From positions 1 to 61,811 of the forward strand of contig JBKCGI010000063.1 in the NCBI GenBank assembly GCA_046303515.1: 61,811 nucleotides of DNA, in the 5' to 3' direction. This DNA is from M2408 sp046303515 (GTDB taxonomy: Bacteria > Bacteroidota > Bacteroidia > Flavobacteriales_D > Crocinitomicaceae). A program made the translations under genes and the position numbers. How positions within the stretch are numbered: position 1 is the stretch's first letter; each line of letters starts with the position of its first letter. The notes under the pieces were generated by a model, which did not search any database, was not told the origin of the DNA, and was given only the letters and a program-made list of their open reading frames with translations. Below are positions 26,039-33,795 of this stretch, piece by piece.

Positions 26039-26728
26039 ATGGTTATGAAAACAAAAATTCTCCTTTTTTTGAGTCTCGTCTTGGTACTTTTCTCTTTTCG
26101 AAATAGTGTAACAGGGCTCGATTTTGATTTCGCAGAAAGCTATTGCTCCAAAATCGAAAAGCAAGTCAGGGTTATCGCTAAACAGTATGACCTAAAATCA
26201 TCCGAACTCATTCCAATTATTTATCCTGAATGTTCGCGGTTTTCAGTTTTGTCAAATGTTTTTGAGAGCGATATTTTATCCTACTATTATGTGCAAAATG
26301 GTAGAAAAGGAGCAGATTTTTCTGTAGGTTATTTCCAAATGAAGCCAAGCTTTTTAGAAGATTTAGAAGAAATCATCACGAAGGATTCAAATTTCACTCA
26401 ATATCGTTCCAAATTTGCTTATGCAAACAAAAACACAAAGGAAATTAGAACAGAACGTTTGAATCGCTTATTCAGTGAAACCTGGCAAATCGAGTATTTA
26501 TGTGTTTTTGTGAAATATACTAAACTAAAATATAAACCTTCTGAAGATATTTCTTTATTAGAATTCAGCGCCTCAGCTTACAACTATGGATTCACTAAAC
26601 CTCATGAAGAAATTATTTTTTGGACGAAGCAAAAAGCTTTTCCAAATGGTTTAAAATCAAACAAAGAGAATTTTGTTTACAGTGAACTTGCACAGAATTA
26701 TAAACTAAAAAAATACGGAAATGAATAG
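26039..26728 (+). CDS. Exported lysozyme/lytic-transglycosylase-like protein
   Basis: The 229-residue protein has a signal peptide (MKTKILLFLSLVLVLFSF). The spacing of three motifs recalls SLT-type transglycosylases: a candidate catalytic Glu in YPECSRFS (Glu64), then GADFSVGYFQMKPSF (residues 91-105), corresponding to the G-x-x-Q segment, and SASAYNYGF (177-185), corresponding to AYN. Such enzymes cut peptidoglycan between MurNAc and GlcNAc. The match is by motif order only and the protein is divergent, so activity is unproven. ATG codons at 26039 and 26045 are both possible. It overlaps the next gene by 8 bases and shares an operon with two exported proteins. Confidence 0.55.
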   Translation: MVMKTKILLFLSLVLVLFSFRNSVTGLDFDFAESYCSKIEKQVRVIAKQYDLKSSELIPIIYPECSRFSVLSNVFESDILSYYYVQNGRKGADFSVGYFQMKPSFLEDLEEIITKDSNFTQYRSKFAYANKNTKEIRTERLNRLFSETWQIEYLCVFVKYTKLKYKPSEDISLLEFSASAYNYGFTKPHEEIIFWTKQKAFPNGLKSNKENFVYSELAQNYKLKKYGNE

Positions 26729-28328
26729 ACTATTTTTATTGGGATTCATACTTGTATTGGGGATGAACACCTTCGCGCAAAACATCATCAAAGTGCGCAG
26801 CAAACATAGTAAGGAACTGATTCACACCATGAATAACGAAGAATTTTTTGGTCGAGGAGAATCTAAAATTTTTATTCAAAAAACGAATGTGGGCTACGAA
26901 TTCATTACCCGAAATAGTAAAAACAAATTTAACCTGTATAAAAATGGAAGCAAATTAGGCGAATACACCTATCCCCGCTTTTCGGATGCCTTATATTATG
27001 AAACAGAGAGCAAAAAAGATGAAGAAACACTTTACACGCTACATATGAAATCTGGTGAAAAATTTGGTCCGTATCAATATGTTAGTCCTTATTTTTCGAA
27101 GGAAAATAAATTAATTGCCTTGCGATACAAAGAAAATGGAAAGGTTTTTTTTAGAGATTTTAAAATCAACAAAACATTTGGTCCTTTTGAAGAAATTTAC
27201 GTTCAAACTTTAGAATCTTTTGCCACAACAATCGAATATCGAAAAGATGGCAAATGGCATTTAATGAATAACGAAGTGATTTACGGCCCTTTTAATTCTG
27301 TCAATTACCCATACCAACGAAAAGCCAGCGATCCTTTTTATTTTACTTTTCAAAACGAAAGCGATGAATGGCAAGTATATTACAAACAAACGTTTGATTT
27401 TAAATTTACCAATTCACCGAGTGTAACGATTTTTGAAAACGACAAAATTCTCATCAACGGAGATTTAAAAACAGACGAAGGGGTTAAAAAAGTATTTTTG
27501 ATTGACGGGAAATCTTATGAAGATTATTACAACTACAAAAGTTTGGCCTACAACAATTTTGGTGAGGTTTTAGTTTTAGAAGCCAATCGCGAATCTGAAA
27601 CGGACAAATCCAACATTTACCAAAACAATACGCTATTGGGAAGCTATCAAATTGCTCATTTATTTTCTTCCAATGTACAGAAATCATCCATCTACGATTT
27701 AATTCTTATCGAAAAAAGTACTGATCCTGACATTCAATCTGAATCGTATTCTGTATTCAAAAAGGATAAAATTATTCCAATTGGAACGAGTGATGACATT
27801 GAATTAAACGACTTATTCTTAATCGGTGAAGATGTCATTTATATTCGTAAAAAAGATTCTGTCTTAGTTGTGAACGGTGCACCAACAAAACACAAAAAAA
27901 TCACATACATAGATTATGCTAACTATCCTGAGGAAGTTTTCATGCTCAAAAAAGAAGGTCGCTTTGATGTGATCCTAAAAAATGAAAAGGTCTTGACTAA
28001 GGAAGAATTAAAAAACACACGCTTTAGTCCAGATTGGTACATGCTAAAAGACAAAAGTTACTCGTATGAATTTATCGATGGTAAAAAGTATTTATATGCC
28101 AAAAATTCCAACAAAAAAATTGGACCAGTGAGTTCTCAAACAAACATTGAATTCTCAAAAGACTACAAACATTATGGAGAATCTGATGAACGAACAATGG
28201 AGGTTTCAATTGATGGAAAATTAGTTTCCAAAGGGTTCAATATCACCTACAACCCTCACGCAAACACCTTTCATTGGTTGAGTATAGAAGGGAAAAAAAT
28301 GTTTTTACACACCTATCAAATTGATTAA
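26721..28328 (+). CDS. Exported protein with G-P repeat units, unknown function
   Basis: This 535-residue protein has a signal peptide (MNRLFLLGFILVLGMNTFAQ) and a repetitive, beta-rich body. Short units of the form K-x-G-P-[FY] recur: KFGPYQYV, TFGPFEEI, IYGPFNSV, KIGPVSSQ. They are separated by strand-like stretches such as LIALRYKENGKVFFRDF. This suggests a WG-like or propeller-like repeat fold of the kind common in Bacteroidota envelopes. I do not recognise a named family. Its ATG overlaps the stop of the transglycosylase-like gene, and the next gene starts 2 bases after its end. Confidence 0.62.
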   Translation: MNRLFLLGFILVLGMNTFAQNIIKVRSKHSKELIHTMNNEEFFGRGESKIFIQKTNVGYEFITRNSKNKFNLYKNGSKLGEYTYPRFSDALYYETESKKDEETLYTLHMKSGEKFGPYQYVSPYFSKENKLIALRYKENGKVFFRDFKINKTFGPFEEIYVQTLESFATTIEYRKDGKWHLMNNEVIYGPFNSVNYPYQRKASDPFYFTFQNESDEWQVYYKQTFDFKFTNSPSVTIFENDKILINGDLKTDEGVKKVFLIDGKSYEDYYNYKSLAYNNFGEVLVLEANRESETDKSNIYQNNTLLGSYQIAHLFSSNVQKSSIYDLILIEKSTDPDIQSESYSVFKKDKIIPIGTSDDIELNDLFLIGEDVIYIRKKDSVLVVNGAPTKHKKITYIDYANYPEEVFMLKKEGRFDVILKNEKVLTKEELKNTRFSPDWYMLKDKSYSYEFIDGKKYLYAKNSNKKIGPVSSQTNIEFSKDYKHYGESDERTMEVSIDGKLVSKGFNITYNPHANTFHWLSIEGKKMFLHTYQID

Positions 28329-28330
28329 TT

Positions 28331-29632
28331 ATGAAAAGTTTAAATTTAAAATCCAGCTCCATTATTCTTGCAACAGTTTTGTTGGTCGCTTGTTCAAGTT
28401 CCAAAACAGAAGAAATTATCCAAACGAAAAGTGTTGTGAAATCACCTTTTAAAGGAATTGATGTCAAACAAAATTTCTATACGATTGATGCTTCCAAAGA
28501 TGAACAAATCCTCACACAGGAAGGAACAACAATAACGATTCCAGCAAATTCTTTGGTTGACAAAAAAGGGAAAAAAATACGCGGAAAAGTACATTTGAAT
28601 TATAGAAGCATTGATACTCCGGGAGAAATCATTGCGAGTGGAATTCCAATGACTTACGATTCCTTGGGTGTGAAATACGACTTCATTTCGGCTGGAATGT
28701 TTGAAATTGGTGCTAAGCAAAATGAGGAAGAATTATTCATTGCCAAAGGAAAGGAAATAAATGTTGATTTTGCATCATTCAAGAATGGAAATGATTTTTC
28801 TTTTTACAAACTCGATACAAAAACAGGAGATTGGTCATTCAAAGGAATCACTGCACCGAAAATAAATCAAAAGAAAATTCAAAAGCTCCAACGTTTCAAA
28901 GACGATAATTTAATCGAATTGGATGTGGATTTTTCTGTAAATGAGGAATTGAAAGAATTTGATAAATTGAAATGGGTTTGTGTGGATGAAAAAGATAAAA
29001 ACAATCCAATCAAACACAAATGGATTTTGAAGGAAAATTGGTACGATATTTCTATAAAAACACTTGACGCTTCAAGAGGAATTTACGAAATGAAGTTATC
29101 CAATGCTAAAAAAACTGTTGCCTTTAAAGTTTCACCATATCAATTGGATGATGCGTCAATTGCTTCAATGAATACAAAAGTCAACACGCTAAATGAAACC
29201 GTAAAAGCCAAAAAAATAGAGGAAGCACGTATTCAACTGGAAGCAGATATCAATCGCAATTTCGCCATTTCATCTTTCGGTACCTACAATTGGGATAAAA
29301 TTGATAAACTTGTTACTGAAGGTTCTTTAGCGGTGACAAATGCAGCATTTGAAATTGAATCCAAATCCCTCGACAAAGCGATTTCTGTTTTTCATTTCAG
29401 TGGAAAAGATAAATTATTGTCACGCATCACTCAAAAATGGGAGAAACTGGTTTATAATCCGAACGAAACAAATAAAATGCTAATCGTTTTACCTGAAAAT
29501 TATGTGGCGATTAGTAGTCCAGAAGAATTTAAACGAATTGCGAATCAAAAAGATTTTGTTTTTAATTTAAAAAAGAGAGGTCAAAAAATAAAATCCATTG
29601 CGGAGTTAGATCAACTTTTAATACAAAACTAA
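28331..29632 (+). CDS. Lipoprotein of unknown function
   Basis: This 433-residue lipoprotein (signal ending LLVACSSS, Cys21) has a domain at about 45-160 with ITIPANSLVDKKGKKIRGKVHL and SAGMFEIGA. This resembles a Bacteroidota family in which 'IPANSLVD..G..V.G.V.L.Y' begins a beta-sandwich (ZU5-like in pattern). A central polar region and an alpha-helical segment (about 295-330, KIEEARIQLEADI) follow. It is the third gene of an exported-protein unit after the transglycosylase-like and G-P-repeat proteins. Its stop codon overlaps the end of the convergent hydrolase gene by 4 bases; I see no terminator between them. Confidence 0.65.
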   Translation: MKSLNLKSSSIILATVLLVACSSSKTEEIIQTKSVVKSPFKGIDVKQNFYTIDASKDEQILTQEGTTITIPANSLVDKKGKKIRGKVHLNYRSIDTPGEIIASGIPMTYDSLGVKYDFISAGMFEIGAKQNEEELFIAKGKEINVDFASFKNGNDFSFYKLDTKTGDWSFKGITAPKINQKKIQKLQRFKDDNLIELDVDFSVNEELKEFDKLKWVCVDEKDKNNPIKHKWILKENWYDISIKTLDASRGIYEMKLSNAKKTVAFKVSPYQLDDASIASMNTKVNTLNETVKAKKIEEARIQLEADINRNFAISSFGTYNWDKIDKLVTEGSLAVTNAAFEIESKSLDKAISVFHFSGKDKLLSRITQKWEKLVYNPNETNKMLIVLPENYVAISSPEEFKRIANQKDFVFNLKKRGQKIKSIAELDQLLIQN

Positions 29633-31152
29633 CGTTGTTTTACCGCACCTTTTTTAGCTTGAGGGATTTTTAAAATCCAGGTGTAATTTCCAATGAAATG
29701 CGAGTCAAAAAACCCTTTTTTGGTATATAATTTTTTCGGGAAATAAACGCGATTATCTTTGGAAAGCCCTGCAATTTTTGATTGTGGGGCAACACCATCT
29801 TGCAAACAAGGAGCATCATATCCCTTTTTTTCTAAATTAACGCCATATTGCCAAATTTCCTGCCATTCCTTTTGATTTACCTTTCCTGACTTAGCATTTT
29901 CAGGAGCGATGATGTAAAATCCTCCAAAATTAATCTTCCCTCTTAATTCATCCACTATTCCAAGGGAATAAGCAAAACCCATACTGTGAGCCACAAGAAA
30001 CAAAGTATCATTCTCAGAACGATTCGGAATATCATTTAAAACTTGCAATAAATTTCGACCTGCCAATCTTCCCTTATTTCTTCTCAGCTGAAAGCCTTTT
30101 CGATTTGGACTTCTGCGCAACTGATTTATAGTTTTGGTGTCATTCAGTAATTTATCTTTCAGCGATGGATTTCCCCAATAGTAACATTTATGTTTTTTGG
30201 GATTAGAACAACGTTTTGGATATTTATTAGAGAAAGTTGTGAAATTGATTAAACTCCGATAATCCGAAGTCTCCGCGGAAAAATGGCCATCGGCATAGTA
30301 TGTATCGTTGGGATTAATTCTATTCTGGAACAATAAATTCACTTGATTCCATTGTTCCCAATAATCATAACGGTCGAAATCATAAATTACATTTTTTGAA
30401 TTTTGAAATTCAAGCCCTTTAGCTTTAATATCTGAAAAATTTTCCTCAACCGTTTTTCCTAGTGATGTTGGTCGATAACCATTAACAAAAACCAAAATAC
30501 GTTTTGGAGCATCTTCAATTTTCAACTTTTCAGTAATGTTTTTTCCAAAGTGATTAAATACTTCTTGCTTACTGATCTTACCGGTCGAATCAATATATTT
30601 TATCACAAAATAATGACTAGACACTTTTTCTTTATAATCGAACTCTGACACTAATAAACTGTCAGAATTATTCGTGTATTTCAATGTTTTTTTCGCCTCG
30701 TTAAATTCGAAATACAAAACAGCTTTTCGTTTTTTAACTGACCATTTATTGTTTTTTTGGACTAAAATCTCGGTACATAACCCAAATTCCTCCTTGTGGG
30801 ACAACTGCTTGTTTAACAATAAATCCATTTTAGCTTCTTTATATTCAGCATTGCCGAGTTCAGGAATTGGACCTGAAACCACAATAAATTGATCCAAGAC
30901 GAGGTTACTTAAATCAAAGCTTAAAAGCAACAAATAAGAACCACCAACAATCAATGGTAAATACAAAACCCTTCTCCAAAATTTTCGCTTAAAAGATTTT
31001 TTCTCCCAATATCGTTTTAATCTTTTCCTGAAAAAATTGAAAATGAAAAATATTATTACGAGTAAAATGAAATTAATAATTGTAATAAAGTAATTGCCCA
31101 ATTTGTAAAAAGGCTTCAAAAAAGCATATTTGACATTAAAACGATAAGACAA
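29629..31152 (-). CDS. Membrane-anchored alpha/beta-hydrolase-like protein (no ATG start)
   Basis: This is a 507-residue protein if read from TTG at 31152. Two hydrophobic segments (about 22-40 and 64-82) are followed by an alpha/beta-hydrolase-like domain: RILVFVNGYRP, TYYADGHFSAETSDY, GFQLRRNKGRLAGRNLL and the nucleophile elbow VAHSMGFAYSLG (Ser390). I recall this same chain of motifs in large Bacteroidota surface proteins. No ATG occurs in frame before about residue 109, and the open frame extends 22 codons upstream to the TAA of the preceding gene (31221-31219), which is in the same frame. Initiation at TTG or by re-initiation is inferred. Product: probable lipase/esterase-like enzyme of unknown substrate. 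Confidence 0.6.
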   Translation of the reverse strand: MSYRFNVKYAFLKPFYKLGNYFITIINFILLVIIFFIFNFFRKRLKRYWEKKSFKRKFWRRVLYLPLIVGGSYLLLLSFDLSNLVLDQFIVVSGPIPELGNAEYKEAKMDLLLNKQLSHKEEFGLCTEILVQKNNKWSVKKRKAVLYFEFNEAKKTLKYTNNSDSLLVSEFDYKEKVSSHYFVIKYIDSTGKISKQEVFNHFGKNITEKLKIEDAPKRILVFVNGYRPTSLGKTVEENFSDIKAKGLEFQNSKNVIYDFDRYDYWEQWNQVNLLFQNRINPNDTYYADGHFSAETSDYRSLINFTTFSNKYPKRCSNPKKHKCYYWGNPSLKDKLLNDTKTINQLRRSPNRKGFQLRRNKGRLAGRNLLQVLNDIPNRSENDTLFLVAHSMGFAYSLGIVDELRGKINFGGFYIIAPENAKSGKVNQKEWQEIWQYGVNLEKKGYDAPCLQDGVAPQSKIAGLSKDNRVYFPKKLYTKKGFFDSHFIGNYTWILKIPQAKKGAVKQR

Positions 31153-31218
31153 ATAATTTTTTTTGTATGGCTTTTTAATGGCATTTAGAAAATTCTTCTG
31201 TTTGAAAACTATGTTCCC

Positions 31219-32262
31219 TTATTTATCTTCTTCCCAGAAATAGTAGTCAACTGTTCCATTATTTGTTTTTACAAACTCATCATTGTCGTAAAATGAAAAA
31301 GTTACGTTACTATTTTGAAAACCCTCCCATTGAAAAAAAGTAAGATGCGAACCTGAATTTAGATTCATCAAATTATTCTGGTTCACTACATTTTCCTGGT
31401 TTTCATTCCCATAGTCTTGCAAACGTGCAATTCCGTATGCCAAGGTTTTAGCAATTGATTTAGCAAATGTTTTTTCATCGGAAGAAAACCTTGTAAAACC
31501 TAAGGATTTATTTTTCACCATAAATCCAGAGATGGCGGAATCTGGAAAAGAATTGATTACAAAAATATATTTCGTTTTCTTATCGGCATTTGGATTAGCT
31601 GCAAAATACAAATCACGCAACAATCGCATTTGACCTGTGTAGCGAATATGATTTTCTTCAGGATTGCTAAAAATCGTGGTATCATTAAAAACCTTTGACT
31701 TAAATTTGGTTTTAAAACTCAAATCAACGTTGAAATTTGCTTGTTTTAAAATCTTATTTACCTCATTTTCTACTTTCAACTCATTGAATTCTAAATTTAC
31801 CAAAGGCACCAAAACTACCTTTTGAAATTTCTCTTGAAAAATAGAAACCTTTAACTTTGCAAGTAATTTTTCCTTATAATATGCAATCACCTGATAGTTT
31901 TTCATTGCTTTTGGCAATTCTAAACTGAATAGAGTGTCATTGATTTGTTTTGATAAAAGTTCTTTATCTTCAATTTTAAATTTGAGTTGATTTTTTATGA
32001 CTTTGCCTTTTTCTTTTATTACAAAATCTACAAAGTCAGTTTCTTTTTTCCCTATGGATTTATGAGCGTAATAGCATTTTTCAGCTAAATCATTTTTAAA
32101 GGAAAGGTATTTTGAATTTTCAATACCATGATAAGAATCAAAACCAAACTTTTGTTTTGGATTAGAAGTAAAGTAATGATTTGATTGCCCAATAAAATTT
32201 TGCGCTTGCAATTGAAAAATGCAAACACAAAAAAATATGATATGTAAAACCTTTATTTTCAT
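31219..32262 (-). CDS. Exported protein resembling a metalloprotease domain without its zinc site
   Basis: The 347-residue protein starts at the ATG at 32262 (MKIKVLHIIFFCVCIFQLQAQ, signal peptide); an ATG 24 bases further up would blur the signal. Its C-terminal part contains AKTLAYGIARLQDYG (31452-31410) followed by NNLMNLNSGSHLTFFQWEGF. In Bacteroidota proteins that I recall, this region reads AHELGHGxxRLxHT ... NLMDY..G..L..YQW, a zinc metalloprotease core. Here the His-Glu and His ligands are replaced by Lys-Thr, Tyr and Asp, so proteolysis is unlikely. The alpha/beta-hydrolase gene follows in the same frame after its single stop codon. Confidence 0.6.
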   Translation of the reverse strand: MKIKVLHIIFFCVCIFQLQAQNFIGQSNHYFTSNPKQKFGFDSYHGIENSKYLSFKNDLAEKCYYAHKSIGKKETDFVDFVIKEKGKVIKNQLKFKIEDKELLSKQINDTLFSLELPKAMKNYQVIAYYKEKLLAKLKVSIFQEKFQKVVLVPLVNLEFNELKVENEVNKILKQANFNVDLSFKTKFKSKVFNDTTIFSNPEENHIRYTGQMRLLRDLYFAANPNADKKTKYIFVINSFPDSAISGFMVKNKSLGFTRFSSDEKTFAKSIAKTLAYGIARLQDYGNENQENVVNQNNLMNLNSGSHLTFFQWEGFQNSNVTFSFYDNDEFVKTNNGTVDYYFWEEDK

Positions 32263-32270
32263 TTGGAACA

Positions 32271-32303
32271 AAAAGAAAAGGTGCATCTAATAGACACACC
32301 TTT
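32271..32303 (-). terminator. Intrinsic terminator of the alpha-oxoamine synthase gene
   Basis: On the minus strand AAAGGTGTGTC, loop TATTA, GATGCACCTTT form an 11-base stem (two G-U pairs), followed by a T-rich tail TCTTTTTG. It lies directly after the stop codon at 32324. Confidence 0.8.
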
Positions 32304-32323
32304 CACATATTTAAAGTTAAAGC

Positions 32324-33598
32324 TTATGCTTTTTTATTATCAACTTCAACAGCTGCTAAATCGTCTGATTTGTATTCTCCTGAATCCAATTTAGACTTCA
32401 ATTTTTTGAAAGTGTCAATGGTGTAATTTACATCGTCCAAAGTATGTGCTGCAGTTGGAATGATACGCAACATAATCACATCCTTAGGTACTACAGGATA
32501 AATTACGATAGAACAGAAAATATTGTAATTCTCTCTCAAATCGAAAGTCAAGTTTGTAGCTTCAGCCAAAGAACCCTTCATGAATACTGGAGTTACAGGA
32601 GAATTTGTTGCACCGATATCAAAACCTGCATTTTTAAATCCATCTTGTAATGCATTTGTGATTTCCCACAATTTATTTTTCAATTCAGGCTTAGTTTTTA
32701 ATAACTCCAAACGTTTTCTTGCTCCAATTGTAATTGTAATTGGCAATGCTTTTGCAAACATTTGAGATCGCATGTTGTAACGTAAAAACTCAATGATACT
32801 TTCTTCAGCACAAATAAATCCACCAATAGACGACATTGATTTTGCGAATGTTCCGAATAAAATATCAATTTCACCTTGAACACCTTGCGCCTCACCAGCA
32901 CCTTGACCAGTTTCACCTAAAGTTCCAAATCCGTGTGCATCATCAACAAATAAACGGAAATTATATTTACCAGATTTTCTGAAGTCAACAATTTCTTTTA
33001 ATTTTCCTTGATCACCAGCCATTCCGAAAACTCCTTCAGTAATAACCATGATACCACCACCAGTTTTTTCACATAAAGCTGTAGCATTTTTCATTTGCTT
33101 ATCAAAGCTTTCCATGTCATTATGTTGGAATACAAAACGTTTTCCTGTATGCAAACGCATACCGTCTAAGATACAAGCGTGAGATTCGCTATCGTAAACA
33201 ATTACGTCATTTCTATCAACCAAACTATCAATTGCAGAAACCATTCCTTGGTAACCAAAGTTCAACAAGATACAATCTTCTTTACCCATGAAATCAGCCA
33301 ATTCATTCTCTAATTTCTCGTGCTCGCTTGTTTGACCTGTCATCATTCTAGCTCCCATTGGGTAAGCTAAACCATATTGCTCAGCAGCTTTAGCATCAGC
33401 TTCACGTACTTCAGGGTGATTTGCTAATCCTAAGTAATTATTTAAAGACCAAACTAAACACTCTTTCCCACGGAAAATCATTTTGTTACCTAATTCACCT
33501 TCTAATTTTGGGAAAGTAAAATATCCGTGAACACCTTTTGAATACTGTCCAATTGGACCTCTATTTTTTCTGATTTTGTCAAAAATATCTTGAGCCAT
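32324..33598 (-). CDS. Alpha-oxoamine synthase, serine-palmitoyltransferase-like
   Basis: This 424-residue PLP enzyme belongs to the group that condenses an acyl-CoA with an amino acid (SPT, KBL, BioF). Seen are LNNYLGLANHPEV, GYQGMVSAI, YDSESHACILDG, DDAHGFGTLGETG (PLP Asp and His) and GTFAKSMSSIGGF with the Schiff-base lysine. The N-terminal extension and the overall pattern fit the Bacteroidota SPT-like type rather than BioF. Sphingolipids are made this way in Bacteroides; a sulfonolipid role using cysteate is known for related Bacteroidota enzymes. Which amino acid is used here cannot be read. It has a terminator downstream and is divergent from a membrane acyltransferase. Confidence 0.82.
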   Translation of the reverse strand: MAQDIFDKIRKNRGPIGQYSKGVHGYFTFPKLEGELGNKMIFRGKECLVWSLNNYLGLANHPEVREADAKAAEQYGLAYPMGARMMTGQTSEHEKLENELADFMGKEDCILLNFGYQGMVSAIDSLVDRNDVIVYDSESHACILDGMRLHTGKRFVFQHNDMESFDKQMKNATALCEKTGGGIMVITEGVFGMAGDQGKLKEIVDFRKSGKYNFRLFVDDAHGFGTLGETGQGAGEAQGVQGEIDILFGTFAKSMSSIGGFICAEESIIEFLRYNMRSQMFAKALPITITIGARKRLELLKTKPELKNKLWEITNALQDGFKNAGFDIGATNSPVTPVFMKGSLAEATNLTFDLRENYNIFCSIVIYPVVPKDVIMLRIIPTAAHTLDDVNYTIDTFKKLKSKLDSGEYKSDDLAAVEVDNKKA

Positions 33599-33780
33599 AG
33601 TCTTAAATAATTATAAATTGTTTCTGTAATTTCGGCAAATTTACAAAAAAATAGCGAGATTTTAAAATCTTTTTTCAACTTTCAAATGTATAAAACTCAA
33701 AGTGAACAGTTTAAAACAGCAATTTTCAATATCTAAATTGCATTTTTTTTTCAATGCGATATTTTTTCAATAATTTTAAT

Positions 33781-33788
33781 TAGTTTTG
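33781..33788 (+). promoter_or_regulatory. -7 element very close to a start codon
   Basis: TAGTTTTG matches TAnnTTTG and ends only 7 bases before the ATG at 33796. If used, transcription would begin at or just before the start codon, giving a nearly leaderless message. No clear -33 partner is seen. Confidence 0.35.
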
Positions 33789-33795
33789 AAATCCA

